Shown here in pieces: positions 46,596-55,552 of a DNA stretch of 64,000 nt. The stretch covers positions 434,001 to 498,000 of the forward strand of contig NZ_FZOY01000004.1 in NCBI RefSeq assembly GCF_900188335.1. Direction: 5' to 3'. Origin of the DNA: Tropicimonas sediminicola (lineage in GTDB: Bacteria > Pseudomonadota > Alphaproteobacteria > Rhodobacterales > Rhodobacteraceae). The first letter of the stretch is position 1, and each line of letters opens with the position of its first letter. The notes beneath the pieces were generated by a model that saw nothing but the letters and a program-made list of their open reading frames with translations, ran no database searches and was not told the origin of the DNA. A program made the translations under genes and the position numbers.

Positions 46596-47193
46596 ACCCA
46601 CCCGGCGCAAGGTGCTGGGGATGCTTCTCGGGGGCGTCGCTCTGGCGGCCGTGCCGGGCGCACCGGCCCTGGCGCTGAGCGCCGGCAGCGCGGAGCAGCT
46701 GGTCACGGCCGCAGTCAACGACATCAACAAGGTGATCGCCTCGGGCAAGTCCGAGAGCTCGATGTACCGCGATTTCGAGAAGATCTTCCTGCGCTACGCC
46801 GACGTGCCGACCATCGCCCGCTACTCGCTGGGCGCCGCGGCGCGTTCTGCCAGTTCGGCGCAGATCAATGCCTATACCAAGGCCTACACCGGCTACATCT
46901 CCCGCAAGTACGGCAAGCGGTTCCGCGAGTTCATCGGCGGACGGCTCGAGGTGCAGGGATCCAAGCCGGTGAAGAGCTTCATCGAGGTGAAGACCATCGC
47001 CTACCTGCGCGGGGAGGACCCGTTCGAGGTGACCTTCCTCGTCTCGGATCGCTCCGGCAGCGCGAAGTTCTTCAACATGTTCATCGAGGGCGTGAACATG
47101 CTGCTCACCGAACGCACCGAGATCGGCGCCATGCTGGACCGTCGCGGCGGCCGGATCGACGCGCTGACCCAGGATCTCCAGTCCCTGAGCTGA
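46564..47193 (+). CDS. mlaC: MlaC-family periplasmic phospholipid-binding protein, Tat-type signal
   Basis: 209 aa from ATG 46564, overlapping the end of mlaA by 32 bp in another frame. The N-terminus has a twin-arginine motif (P-T-R-R-K-V-L-G) followed by a hydrophobic run and A-L-A, suggesting export by the Tat route. The mature part matches the MlaC/Ttg2D family (D-F-E-K-I-F-L-R-Y, A-R-Y-S-L-G, Y-I-S-R-K-Y-G-K-R-F). It carries lipid between MlaA and the inner-membrane MlaFEDB complex, which is not in the window. Confidence 0.88.
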   Translation: MATTSLALASEPTRRKVLGMLLGGVALAAVPGAPALALSAGSAEQLVTAAVNDINKVIASGKSESSMYRDFEKIFLRYADVPTIARYSLGAAARSASSAQINAYTKAYTGYISRKYGKRFREFIGGRLEVQGSKPVKSFIEVKTIAYLRGEDPFEVTFLVSDRSGSAKFFNMFIEGVNMLLTERTEIGAMLDRRGGRIDALTQDLQSLS

Positions 47194-47211
47194 CGCCGGC
47201 ATGGGGTCGGC

Positions 47212-47772
47212 TCAGCCGAGCTTGCGCACCCTGTCGCCGACCGAGACCACCCCGTCACGGGTGACGCGGGCATAGATGCCGCGCAGGCGGTGCTGCTTGC
47301 CCGGCCCGGTATTCACGAAGACACAGGCATCCCGGCCGTACCGCTCGATGAACTGCTGGCAGCCGGTATGCGGCTCCTCGGTGATCACGATCTCGGCGCT
47401 GCCGATGGCCAGCCTCGTGCCCGGTGGCGTGTTCTCCGGCGTGAGATCCATGTCGATGAACAGGTTGTCCCCGGCGGGCGGCCAGCTCTCCCGGTCGCCG
47501 GCGATGGCCTCGATGCAGCGGGACGGCATGATGCAGATCTGCACGTCCGGATGCGGGGCCCCGTCCGCGGTGGTCTTCCAGCACCCCTTGGCCCAGTGAT
47601 CGCCGTCGACGCCGCCCTTGGCGCTGATCCCGACCGTCGCCGGCGAGAGGCGCGCGCCCTTTTCCGGACGCACGACGATCATGTCGAGCCGCCCCGCGTC
47701 CTTCGGGCCGGCCAGGATATGCGGCAAGGCCGCGCCAAGTTCGGCGCGGCTCCGGTGGTTTTCTGCGGGCAT
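47212..47772 (-). CDS. MOSC-domain protein
   Basis: 186 aa from ATG 47772 (AGGGGA upstream). The MOSC (molybdenum cofactor sulfurase C-terminal-like) domain shows G-V-D-G-D-H-W, and near the end H-T-G-C-Q-Q-F with the conserved Cys, followed by R-G-I-Y-A-R-V. Members transfer sulfur to, or bind, the molybdenum cofactor (e.g. YiiM-like). No molybdoenzyme gene is adjacent. Confidence 0.86.
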   Translation of the reverse strand: MPAENHRSRAELGAALPHILAGPKDAGRLDMIVVRPEKGARLSPATVGISAKGGVDGDHWAKGCWKTTADGAPHPDVQICIMPSRCIEAIAGDRESWPPAGDNLFIDMDLTPENTPPGTRLAIGSAEIVITEEPHTGCQQFIERYGRDACVFVNTGPGKQHRLRGIYARVTRDGVVSVGDRVRKLG

Positions 47773-47837
47773 GGTGCAATCCCCTGATCCGTCAGGCCGC
47801 AGCCTGCACCGGATCGTCACCCCGGCAAAGCGCGATC

Positions 47838-50081
47838 TCAGTTCCGGCGGCCGAACAGGTTGCCGAGCACGTCCTGCAGCACCCGCTCGGCGAGGTTGTC
47901 CTTCTGCTCGGCCTGGGCGGGTGCCTGCTGGCGTCCGGCGCCGTTGCTGTTCGCGGTGGTGGTGTTGCCCTGGTATTGCGGCGCCGCGACGCCCGCGGGG
48001 GCCTGGGGCACATCCATCGGCAACGGCGAGATCGGCACGCCCTCGTGGACGCGCAGCATGGTCTCGCGCCAGATGTCCGCCGGCAGGCCGCCACCCGTCA
48101 CACCGCTGAGCGGCGTGTTGTCGTCATAGCCCATCCAGACCCCGGCGACGTAATCGGCGGTGAAGCCGATGAACCAGGCATCGCGCGCGGCCTGCGTGGT
48201 GCCGGTCTTGCCGGCGGCCGGGCGGTCGCCCAGCTTGGCGCGCTGGCCGGTGCCGCCGTCGATCACCTGGCTCATCATGTAGACGAGGTAGCGCGCCGCC
48301 TGTTCCGAGATCACCCGCTCGCCGAAACCGCCGCCCTGCCCCATCAGCGTCTCGTTCTCCCCCTGCAGGCGCAGCTCGTTCAGCCCGTAGGGCGTCACCG
48401 AGCGGCCGCCGTTCAGAATACCGGCATAGGCGCCGGTCATTTCCACGAGGGTCGATTCGGAAACGCCGAGCGCCAGCGCGGGGCCGTTGGCCAGCGCATT
48501 GTCGATTCCGAACTCGGTGGCGATCTTGCGCACGTTCTCGCGGCCGACCGCCTCGGAGACCTTCACCGCCGGGATGTTGAGCGATTCCTTCAGGGCGTCG
48601 CTCAGTGTGACACGGCCCTTGAATTCGCGGCTGTAGTTCTTGGGGCAGTAGTCGCCCGATCCGGGCACGTTGATGCAGTAGGGTTCGTCGACCACGGTGG
48701 CCAGCGGCGTATAGCCAAGGTCCATTGCGGCGGCATAGACGAAGGGCTTGAACGAGGAGCCGGTCTGCCGCTTGGCCATCGTGGCGCGGTTGAAGGCGCC
48801 CGAAACCTGCGTCTCGCGCCCGCCGACCATGGCCCGCACCGCCCCGTCGGCCGACATCACAACGATCGCGGCCTGAGCTTCGGAACCCTCCTTCAGCTTG
48901 CTCTCGAAGACATCGCGCATCGCGCCTTCGGCCGCCTTCTGGATCCGCTGGTCGATGGTGGTGAAGAGCAGCACGTCCTCGGTGGTGTCGCGGGTCAGGA
49001 AGTTCGGACCGGTGTCCATGACCCAGTCGGCGAAATAGCCGCCGGTGTTGGATTCGGCCGCGGCGCTCAACGTCGCCGGCCGGTCCCAGGCACGGTCCCG
49101 CTCCGCCGCGGTGATGTAGCCCTGATCGTACATCAGCTTGATCACCGTGTCGGCACGGTCCTGGGCACGTTGCAGGTTGTTGGTCGGGGCGTAACGGGTC
49201 GGCGCCTTGAGCAGGCCCGCCAGCATCGCCGCCTGACCGGGGTCGAGCTGCGAGGCCGGAACGCCGAAATAGCGCTGCGCGGCGGCTTCGAATCCGCGGG
49301 CGGAGGCGCCGAGGTAGGCCCGGTTGAGGTAGATCACCAGGATCTCGTCCTTGGTGTACTTCGCCTCCATGGCCATCGCGTAGATGGCCTCCTTGACCTT
49401 GCGCCAGATCGTCGTGCGCCGGCAGTCGTCCTCGTAGGCGGCCTCGGTCTTCCAGACGCTGGCATCATAGGGAACGCCGAGGCATAGCAGCTTGGCGGTC
49501 TGCTGGGTCAGCGTCGAGCCGCCGTGGCCTGACAGCGCGCTGCGCCCCTCGGACAGGTTGATCCGGATGGCGGAGGCCACGCCGCGCGGGCTGACGCCGA
49601 GGTGCCAGTAGAAGCGACGGTCCTCGGTGGCCACCACGGCGTTCTTCACGTTCGGGGAGACCTGGTTGATGTCGGTGATCGAGCCGAACTGCTCGCCGCG
49701 CCAGGCAAAGACATCGCCCTCCCGATCCATCAGGGTCACGGAGCCGCGGGTGCGCCCGTCGATCAGGTCGGTGAAAGGCGGCAGTTGTGCATAGAAATAC
49801 AGCACCGCCCCGCCGAGCACGAGGCCGACCACGGCCGCGCTGCGCCAGGTCAGGCTCCAGATCAGGCCAAGGACAAAGCCGATGAGTCGGCGCAACCAGC
49901 CGATCGGACCGCGCGGACGTGCGGTCGCGCCGACGCGCCGCGATTTGCGCGGTGCAGCCTTGCGCTTGCTGACCTTGCTGGCGCTCGCGGCCGGTTTTTT
50001 TGCCGTTGTGCCGCGCGATGTAGCCTTTGTGGGGCGCTTGTCGGCCCGAAGGACCGGGCGCTTTCCGCCTTTGGAGCTCAT
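47838..50081 (-). CDS. Class A penicillin-binding protein (PBP1A-type transglycosylase/transpeptidase)
   Basis: 747 aa from ATG 50081 (AGAGGC upstream); the frame runs to 50138 but that part is spacer. A Lys/Arg-rich cytoplasmic tail (1-75) precedes one membrane segment. The GT51 domain has E-D-R-R-F-Y-W-H and G-G-S-T-L-T-Q-Q. The transpeptidase domain has the nucleophile S-x-x-K in T-G-S-S-F-K-P-F, an S-L-N motif and K-T-G-T-T. The C-terminus is low-complexity, rich in Gln/Ala/Asn. It polymerises and cross-links peptidoglycan. It diverges from glnK across 266 bp. Confidence 0.94.
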   Translation of the reverse strand: MSSKGGKRPVLRADKRPTKATSRGTTAKKPAASASKVSKRKAAPRKSRRVGATARPRGPIGWLRRLIGFVLGLIWSLTWRSAAVVGLVLGGAVLYFYAQLPPFTDLIDGRTRGSVTLMDREGDVFAWRGEQFGSITDINQVSPNVKNAVVATEDRRFYWHLGVSPRGVASAIRINLSEGRSALSGHGGSTLTQQTAKLLCLGVPYDASVWKTEAAYEDDCRRTTIWRKVKEAIYAMAMEAKYTKDEILVIYLNRAYLGASARGFEAAAQRYFGVPASQLDPGQAAMLAGLLKAPTRYAPTNNLQRAQDRADTVIKLMYDQGYITAAERDRAWDRPATLSAAAESNTGGYFADWVMDTGPNFLTRDTTEDVLLFTTIDQRIQKAAEGAMRDVFESKLKEGSEAQAAIVVMSADGAVRAMVGGRETQVSGAFNRATMAKRQTGSSFKPFVYAAAMDLGYTPLATVVDEPYCINVPGSGDYCPKNYSREFKGRVTLSDALKESLNIPAVKVSEAVGRENVRKIATEFGIDNALANGPALALGVSESTLVEMTGAYAGILNGGRSVTPYGLNELRLQGENETLMGQGGGFGERVISEQAARYLVYMMSQVIDGGTGQRAKLGDRPAAGKTGTTQAARDAWFIGFTADYVAGVWMGYDDNTPLSGVTGGGLPADIWRETMLRVHEGVPISPLPMDVPQAPAGVAAPQYQGNTTTANSNGAGRQQAPAQAEQKDNLAERVLQDVLGNLFGRRN

Positions 50082-50207
50082 GGGAGCCTCTGGACCGTTT
50101 ACCTGCTCGTTTTTCCGAGTTGATACCCCGAATGGCAATCAATTGGGAGAGCGGACGTGCCGATGGCGCGTCTTGAGATCGCTTAAAAATTATGCAGCAC
50201 CGCTCCA

Positions 50208-50231
50208 TTGTGCAAATATTGTGCAAAATAT
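50208..50231 (+). repeat. Tandem direct repeat upstream of glnK, 11-bp period
   Basis: TTGTGCAAATAT at 50208 and TTGTGCAAAATAT at 50219, one helical turn apart, in an AT-rich patch of an otherwise GC-rich spacer. They lie about 120-140 bp upstream of glnK, on the far side from the PBP start. They could be paired activator sites. They do not match the NtrC consensus GCAC-N7-GTGC. Confidence 0.4.
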
Positions 50232-50347
50232 CCGGAATCTGCCCGCGGATCCGGCCACGGATTTCTTGAACCTGCCCCGTTCCATCGGCTGTCTGCCTGC
50301 GTAGACCCGCCGGGGACCTCCCCCCGGCCAAGCGGAAGGGGAGCAAA

Positions 50348-50686
50348 GTGAAACTCATCATTGCAGCAATCAAGCCGTTCAAGCTCGAGGAGGTGCGCGA
50401 AGCGCTCACCGCCATCGGCGTCCGCGGCATGATGGTTACCGAGATCAAGGGGTTCGGCTCGCAGTCGGGACACACCGAGATCTATCGCGGTGCGGAATAC
50501 GCCGTGAATTTCGTGCCCAAGGTCAAGCTGGAAATCGTGGTCAACGCCGCGATGGCCGACCAGGTGGTCGAGACGATCCAGAAGACCGCCAAGACCGACA
50601 AGATCGGCGACGGCAAGATCTTCGTTCTCGACGTGAACCAGGCCGTCCGCGTGCGGACCGGCGAAATCAATGACGACGCGCTCTGA
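50348..50686 (+). CDS. glnK: Nitrogen regulatory protein P-II (GlnK)
   Basis: 112 aa from GTG 50348 with GGGGAGC upstream. The uridylylation site Tyr51 is present in R-G-A-E-Y, within the T-loop. Other landmarks: M-K-L-I-I-A-A-I-K-P-F-K-L at the start, V-T-E-I-K-G-F-G, and the C-terminal R-T-G-E-I-N-D-D-A. It senses glutamine, 2-oxoglutarate and ATP/ADP and blocks AmtB. The amtB gene follows after 33 bp, the classic glnK-amtB operon, so GlnK is the right name over GlnB. Confidence 0.95.
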   Translation: MKLIIAAIKPFKLEEVREALTAIGVRGMMVTEIKGFGSQSGHTEIYRGAEYAVNFVPKVKLEIVVNAAMADQVVETIQKTAKTDKIGDGKIFVLDVNQAVRVRTGEINDDAL

Positions 50687-50719
50687 GAGCCCGGGTCCTA
50701 CAGGGGAAAAGAAAAAGAC

Positions 50720-52072
50720 ATGACGCTCAAGAAGTTCATTCCTGCCATCGCTGCGGCCGCTGTTGCGCTGCCGACGGTGGCCCTCGCGCAGGACGCGCCG
50801 GTTCCGGGGGTCGACGCCTCGACCGACAGCATCTTCATCTTCAACACGCTGCTCTTCCTCATCGGCGGCTTCCTCGTGATGTGGATGGCCGCGGGCTTCT
50901 CCATGCTCGAGGCCGGCCTGGTGCGCCAGAAGAACGTCACCATGCAGCTCACCAAGAACGTGGCGCTCTTCTCGCTCGCCGCGATCTTCTACTACCTGGT
51001 CGGCTACAACCTGATGTACCCGCTGGGCAACTGGTCGATCGGCTCTGACGAGACCGGCGGCTACCTCGGCGCCTTCGGCCCGGCCGTTCTGGAAGCCGTG
51101 GGGATCACCCGCGACGCCGCCGACGACTACGGCTACGCCTCCACCGGCTCGGACTTCTTCTTTCAGCTGATGTTCTGCGCCACCACCGCCTCCATCGTCT
51201 CCGGCACCCTGGCCGAGCGCATCAAGCTGTGGCCCTTCCTGATCTTCACGATCGTTCTGACCGCGTTCATCTACCCGATCCAGGCCTCCTGGAAGTGGGG
51301 CGGCGGCTTCCTCGACAGCCAGTACGGCTTCCTCGACTTCGCCGGTTCGACCGTGGTGCACTCCGTGGGTGGCTGGGCCGCTCTTGCAGGCGCGCTGATC
51401 CTCGGCCCGCGTATCGGCAAGTACAAGGACGGCCGCGTGCATCCCTACCCGGGCTCCAACCTGGCCCTCGCCACGCTCGGCACGTTCATCCTGTGGCTCG
51501 GCTGGTTCGGCTTCAACGGCGCCTCCCAGCTCGCCATCGGCACCGTGGGTGATGCCGCCGACGTCAGCCGCATCTTCGCCAACACCAACACCGCCGCTGC
51601 CGGTGGCGCGATCGCCGCGCTGATCATGACCCAGGTCATGTACGGCAAGGTCGACCTCACCATGGTGCTCAACGGCGCCCTGGCCGGTCTGGTGTCGATC
51701 ACCGCCGAGCCGCTGACCCCCTCCCTCGGGGCTGCGACGCTGATCGGTGCCGTGGGTGGCGTGCTGATCGTCTTCACCGTGCCGCTGCTCGACAAGTTCA
51801 AGATCGACGACGTTGTCGGCGCCATCCCGGTGCACCTCGTCTGCGGCATCTGGGGCACGCTCGCGGTCGTTCTGACCAACCCCGATGCGACCCTTGGCGG
51901 CCAGCTGATCTCGATCGTGATCGTCGGCGTGTTCGTCTTCGTCGTCTCCGCGGTGGTCTGGTACATCCTCAAGATGACCATGGGCATCCGGGTGCCGGCC
52001 GAGGACGAGATCACCGGTCTCGACACCGCCGAGCTGGGCATGGAAGCCTACCCCGAGTTCGCAAAAGGCTGA
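50720..52072 (+). CDS. amtB: Ammonium transporter AmtB
   Basis: 450 aa with a cleavable signal peptide (ends T-V-A-L-A, about residue 22) and about 11 membrane helices. Family segments include W-M-A-A-G-F-S-M-L-E-A-G-L-V, F-A-G-S-T-V-V-H-S-V-G-G-W-A and W-L-G-W-F-G-F-N. The twin-His pore residues are the His in V-V-H-S and the His in I-P-V-H-L-V. It conducts ammonia inward and is gated by GlnK. A terminator follows 27 bp after the stop. Confidence 0.96.
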   Translation: MTLKKFIPAIAAAAVALPTVALAQDAPVPGVDASTDSIFIFNTLLFLIGGFLVMWMAAGFSMLEAGLVRQKNVTMQLTKNVALFSLAAIFYYLVGYNLMYPLGNWSIGSDETGGYLGAFGPAVLEAVGITRDAADDYGYASTGSDFFFQLMFCATTASIVSGTLAERIKLWPFLIFTIVLTAFIYPIQASWKWGGGFLDSQYGFLDFAGSTVVHSVGGWAALAGALILGPRIGKYKDGRVHPYPGSNLALATLGTFILWLGWFGFNGASQLAIGTVGDAADVSRIFANTNTAAAGGAIAALIMTQVMYGKVDLTMVLNGALAGLVSITAEPLTPSLGAATLIGAVGGVLIVFTVPLLDKFKIDDVVGAIPVHLVCGIWGTLAVVLTNPDATLGGQLISIVIVGVFVFVVSAVVWYILKMTMGIRVPAEDEITGLDTAELGMEAYPEFAKG

Positions 52073-52098
52073 CCTCCCTTCCAGTCAGCCCGACCCTG

Positions 52099-52133
52099 GC
52101 CCCGGACGCGACAGCGCCCGGGGCTTTTTCTTT
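52099..52133 (+). terminator. Rho-independent terminator of the glnK-amtB operon
   Basis: GCCCCGG, 12-base loop, CCGGGGC, then TTTTTCTTT. It is plus-strand directed. Confidence 0.88.
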
Positions 52134-52149
52134 GCGCACCCCTCATGAG

Positions 52150-52213
52150 CGATTCCCGCCGACGTGAAGGTGCCGCAGGGCACCATCCGCGCCATCAGTG
52201 ACCCAGTTGGAAG
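52150..52213 (+). other. Short coding-like relic between terminator and aminotransferase
   Basis: The plus strand reads I-P-A-D-V-K-V-P-Q-G-T-I-R-A-I-S-D-P-V-G-then R-K-I-stop, which has a protein-like composition but no start codon apart from an internal GTG. The hairpin GGTGCC-GCAG-GGCACC (52169-52184) is inside it. It may be the 3' remnant of a deleted gene, or chance. Confidence 0.2.
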
Positions 52214-52256
52214 AAAGATCTGAAGGGAACGCGCCGCAAGCCCGCCCGGGCGAGGC

Positions 52257-53441
52257 TCAGCGCAGCACGGTGGCGATCGCGCGCGCGGCCGGGGCGAGGG
52301 TTTCCGGCGTCAGGCCGGCCACGTTGATCCGCCCGTCGCCGATCATGTAGAGCGCATGTTCGCGGCGCAGGGTCTCCACCTGCTCCGGCGTGGCCGGCAG
52401 CAGCGAGAACATGCCGCGATGGCCGGCCAGGTGGCCGAAGCGGTCCGATCCGGACGCCTCCCGCAGCGCATCGGCGAGCCCGCGCCGCATGCCATCGATC
52501 CGTTCCCGCATCCCGGTCAGCTCCTCCTCCCAAAGCGCGCGCAGCGCCGGGTCGGTCAGGATCGTCGTCACCACCCGCGCGCCATGGTCGGGCGGGAAGG
52601 CATAGGATTGGCGGTTGAGCCAGGCCAGCGTGCCCCGCACCGCAGCCGCCGCGCCCGGCCCGTCGCAGAGCGCGAGCACGAGGCCGACGCGCTCCCGGTA
52701 GAGCCCGAAGTTCTTGGAACCCGAGATGGCGATCAGCATTTCCGGCAGCGCCCCGGCCATCAGCCGCAAACCGGCCGCATCCTGCTCCAGCCCGTCGCCG
52801 AAACCGAGATAGGCCAGATCCACCATCGGCACGGCCCCACGCTCGGCAAGCAAAAGCGCGATGTCGCGCCAGTCGTCCGGCGCCAGGTCGGCGCCGGTGG
52901 GGTTGTGGCAACAGCCGTGCAGAAGCACGAGATCGCCCGCCGCCACCTCCGCGAGATCGGCCCGCATGCCCTCGCGATCCAGGCCGCCGGTCTCCGCGTC
53001 GTAATGGCGGTAGCTGCGGCGCTTCATGCCGAGCCCGTCGAGAATGGCGAGGTGGTTCGGCCAGGTCGGCGACGGCGTCCAGACAATTGCCTCGGGCCGG
53101 ACACGGCGCACCAGTTCAAACGCCTGCCGCACCGCACCGGTGCCGCCCGGGGTCGCCAGCGCCGCGACACGGTCGGACGGGACGACCCCCCCCAGGACGA
53201 GATCGCGCATGGCGGCATGGAAGGCAGGATCGCCGGACAGCGCGACGTAGCCCTTGGTCTCCTGGCTTTCGAGCAGCGCCCGCTCCGCGGCCTTGACCGC
53301 CTGCATCACCGGCGTGCGCCCGTCGGCCGTCCGGTAGACACCGACGCCCAGGTCGATCTTGCCGTCGCGCATGTCTTCGGCGAAGGCCTGCATCACGCCC
53401 AGAATGGGGTCAGGCGCCGGGGCCCGATGATCCTTGAACAT
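52257..53441 (-). CDS. Aromatic-amino-acid/aspartate aminotransferase (class I)
   Basis: 394 aa. PLP-binding Lys lies in S-G-S-K-N-F-G-L-Y-R-E-R-V-G; the P-T-G motif H-N-P-T-G and the N-x-x-S-x-x-x-N-H style W-P-N-H are visible. The pattern L-G-V-G-V-Y-R-x-x-D-G-x-T-P-V-M is the TyrB/AspC subgroup (fold type I, class I-beta). It interconverts aromatic or acidic amino acids and 2-oxo acids. It converges with amtB. Confidence 0.9.
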   Translation of the reverse strand: MFKDHRAPAPDPILGVMQAFAEDMRDGKIDLGVGVYRTADGRTPVMQAVKAAERALLESQETKGYVALSGDPAFHAAMRDLVLGGVVPSDRVAALATPGGTGAVRQAFELVRRVRPEAIVWTPSPTWPNHLAILDGLGMKRRSYRHYDAETGGLDREGMRADLAEVAAGDLVLLHGCCHNPTGADLAPDDWRDIALLLAERGAVPMVDLAYLGFGDGLEQDAAGLRLMAGALPEMLIAISGSKNFGLYRERVGLVLALCDGPGAAAAVRGTLAWLNRQSYAFPPDHGARVVTTILTDPALRALWEEELTGMRERIDGMRRGLADALREASGSDRFGHLAGHRGMFSLLPATPEQVETLRREHALYMIGDGRINVAGLTPETLAPAARAIATVLR

Positions 53442-53449
53442 GGTCCGGG

Positions 53450-54016
53450 TCAGTCCGGGATACGGCCGGCGTCATGCGCCCGCTTCAGAACCCGGGTGTG
53501 ATCGGTCCGCCGCACCGCCTCGAAACCCATCCGCTGGTAGAGCCCGAGGGCGCGCGGATGGTCGAGCGTATTGGTGTTGACCGTCATCTTCTCGACGCCC
53601 GGAATGTCCCACCCGGTCAGCACGGCGCTTTCCAGCAGGAAGCGCCCGAGGCCACGGCCGATCGCCTGCGGCACAAGGCCGAAATAGGCGAGGTCGCAGA
53701 TGCCCGGCTTGCGATGGTCGAGCATGAAGAACCCGTGCGGCCAGCCTTGGCGCATCAGCGTGTAGAGCGAGGTACTGTCGCTCGCCAGCCACTCGGCCAG
53801 TTCCTCCTCGCTGCGGTCGTGCATGTCCTCCCAGGCATAGTCCCGGCCGACCGCATCGTAGAGGCCGAGAAAGAACCAGGCCGGAGGCGTGTCCGCCTTC
53901 AGCAGCGCCGAGGGCGCGCCGACGGGCTGGTGAGGCCAGCCGAAAGTCGGCCGCTTGGTCATCTCGAGCCAGGTGACGGTGTAGGAGATCTCGGTTCCGG
54001 CGGGGGTCAGGCTCAT
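53450..54016 (-). CDS. GNAT-family N-acetyltransferase
   Basis: 188 aa from ATG 54016, overlapping the sseA stop (ATGA). The acetyl-CoA loop V-P-Q-A-I-G-R-G-L-G-R-F-L and the end V-N-T-N-T-L-D-H-P-R-A-L-G-L-Y-Q-R-M-G-F mark the GNAT fold. The N-terminal 80 residues contain an aromatic-rich region (W-F-F-L-G-L-Y). The substrate is unknown. It lies in an operon with sseA and the aminotransferase gene. Confidence 0.86.
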   Translation of the reverse strand: MSLTPAGTEISYTVTWLEMTKRPTFGWPHQPVGAPSALLKADTPPAWFFLGLYDAVGRDYAWEDMHDRSEEELAEWLASDSTSLYTLMRQGWPHGFFMLDHRKPGICDLAYFGLVPQAIGRGLGRFLLESAVLTGWDIPGVEKMTVNTNTLDHPRALGLYQRMGFEAVRRTDHTRVLKRAHDAGRIPD

Positions 54017-54864
54017 CCGATCTCTACCTTCAGATCCGGATACATGCCCCATTCCGCCCAGGAGCCGTCATAGAGCGCGTTGCGCCCGTGGCCGAGCAGG
54101 GTCAGGGCGAGCGTGAGCGCGGCCGCGGTCACGCCGGAGCCGCAGGTGGTGATGATCGGACGGTCGAGATCCACGCCAGCCTCGGCAAACAGGCTCCGCA
54201 GCTCGGCATCGGATTTCACCGTGCCGTCCTCGTTGGTCAGCGTCTCCCAATGGACGTTCAGCGAGCCGGGAATATGTCCGGGGCGCAGCCCGGGCCGCGG
54301 CTCCGTCTCCTCGCCACGGAACCGGCCGGGGCCGCGCGCGTCGACGATCTGCCAGTCCTTGAGCTTCACGGCCTGGGCGACCTGGGTCACGTCCTTGATC
54401 ATGTCCGACTGGCGCCGCACGGTGATGTGCCGGTCCCGCATCAGCGGCGGCACGTCCTCCACCGGGCGTTCCTCGCGCTGCCATTTCGGGAAGCCGCCGT
54501 CGAGCACCGCGATGTCGAAATGCCCCATCAGGCGGAACAGCCACCAGACCCGCGCGGCCGAGAACAGCCCCATACCGTCGTAGACGACGACCTGGTGACC
54601 GTCGCCCACCCCGAGCTTGCGCATCCGGCTGATGAATTTCTCTGTCGGCGGCACCATGTGCGGCAGGTCCGAGCGCAGATCGCTGATCTCGTCGATGTCG
54701 AAGAAGCGCGCGCCCGGAATGTGGCCGGCGTCATATTCCGCCCTGGCGTCGCGGTTCATCGCCGGCAGGTACCACGACGCGTCCAGCACCCGCAGGTCGG
54801 GATCGTTCAGGTGGGCTGCCAGCCAGTCGGTGCTGACAAGCGTTTTCGGATCGTCTCTGCCCAT
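54013..54864 (-). CDS. sseA: 3-mercaptopyruvate sulfurtransferase
   Basis: 283 aa with two rhodanese domains. The second carries the active-site loop C-G-S-G-V-T-A, the C-G-S-G-V form being typical of mercaptopyruvate rather than thiosulfate sulfurtransferases. The first, inactive domain has V-V-V-Y-D-G-M-G in that position. It transfers sulfur from 3-mercaptopyruvate to thiol acceptors. An aminotransferase next door could supply mercaptopyruvate from cysteine, but that is inference. Confidence 0.92.
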   Translation of the reverse strand: MGRDDPKTLVSTDWLAAHLNDPDLRVLDASWYLPAMNRDARAEYDAGHIPGARFFDIDEISDLRSDLPHMVPPTEKFISRMRKLGVGDGHQVVVYDGMGLFSAARVWWLFRLMGHFDIAVLDGGFPKWQREERPVEDVPPLMRDRHITVRRQSDMIKDVTQVAQAVKLKDWQIVDARGPGRFRGEETEPRPGLRPGHIPGSLNVHWETLTNEDGTVKSDAELRSLFAEAGVDLDRPIITTCGSGVTAAALTLALTLLGHGRNALYDGSWAEWGMYPDLKVEIG

Positions 54865-54947
54865 CCGGCCCTCCACGCAAGCATCTTGTCCGAAAGGGCT
54901 ACCCGCCGCCGGGGCGGGACGCAAGCCTAACAAGGCGGGTGCGCGAC

Positions 54948-55421
54948 TCAGCCGCCGTGGCGGAGCAGGCGCTGCTTCTGGCGGTTCCAGTCGCGCTTGG
55001 CCTCGGTGGCGCGCTTGTCCTGGGTCTTCTTGCCTTTGGCGATGCCGATCTTCAGCTTCGCGATGCCCTTGTGGTTGAAGTAGAGCACCAGCGGCACCAG
55101 CGTCATGCCCTTGCGCTGCGTGTCGTTCCAGAGCCGCGACAGTTCCTTGCGGGAGACCAGCAGCTTGCGCCGCCGCCGCTCCTCGTGGCCGAACATGGCG
55201 CGGTCGTAGGGGGCGATGTAGCTGTTCACCAGCCACAACTCGCCGTCCTCCACCGCCGCGTAACTCTCGGCGATGTTGGCGGAGGTGGTGCGCAGGCTCT
55301 TCACCTCGGAGCCGGTGAGCATGATGCCACATTCGAGATCGTCCTCGATCGCATAGTCATACCGCGCCCGCCGGTTCTCGGCGATCACCTTGTAATTCGG
55401 GTTGTCCTTCGGTTTAGCCAT
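54948..55421 (-). CDS. smpB: SsrA-binding protein SmpB
   Basis: 157 aa from ATG 55421. Typical opening [35 protein letters not shown], and the basic C-terminal tail G-K-K-T-Q-D-K-R near W-N-R-Q-K. It binds tmRNA and brings it to stalled ribosomes. tmRNA itself is not in the window. Confidence 0.95.
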   Translation of the reverse strand: MAKPKDNPNYKVIAENRRARYDYAIEDDLECGIMLTGSEVKSLRTTSANIAESYAAVEDGELWLVNSYIAPYDRAMFGHEERRRRKLLVSRKELSRLWNDTQRKGMTLVPLVLYFNHKGIAKLKIGIAKGKKTQDKRATEAKRDWNRQKQRLLRHGG

Positions 55422-55552
55422 GGAGGGCGGATATAGGCGCTTTACCGGCAACTTCCAAGCGCTATGGCAGGCGTGCCGCATAGCGCCATGCACCTTGACG
55501 CCTCAGTCAAAATCCGGATGACGGCAACGGGCGGCGGACCTAGTCTAAGGCC

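Noticed and set aside
50195-50215. NtrC site upstream of glnK (GCAC ... GTGC)
   Set aside because: The half-sites are separated by nine bases instead of seven, and no sigma54 GG-N10-GC element is found downstream.
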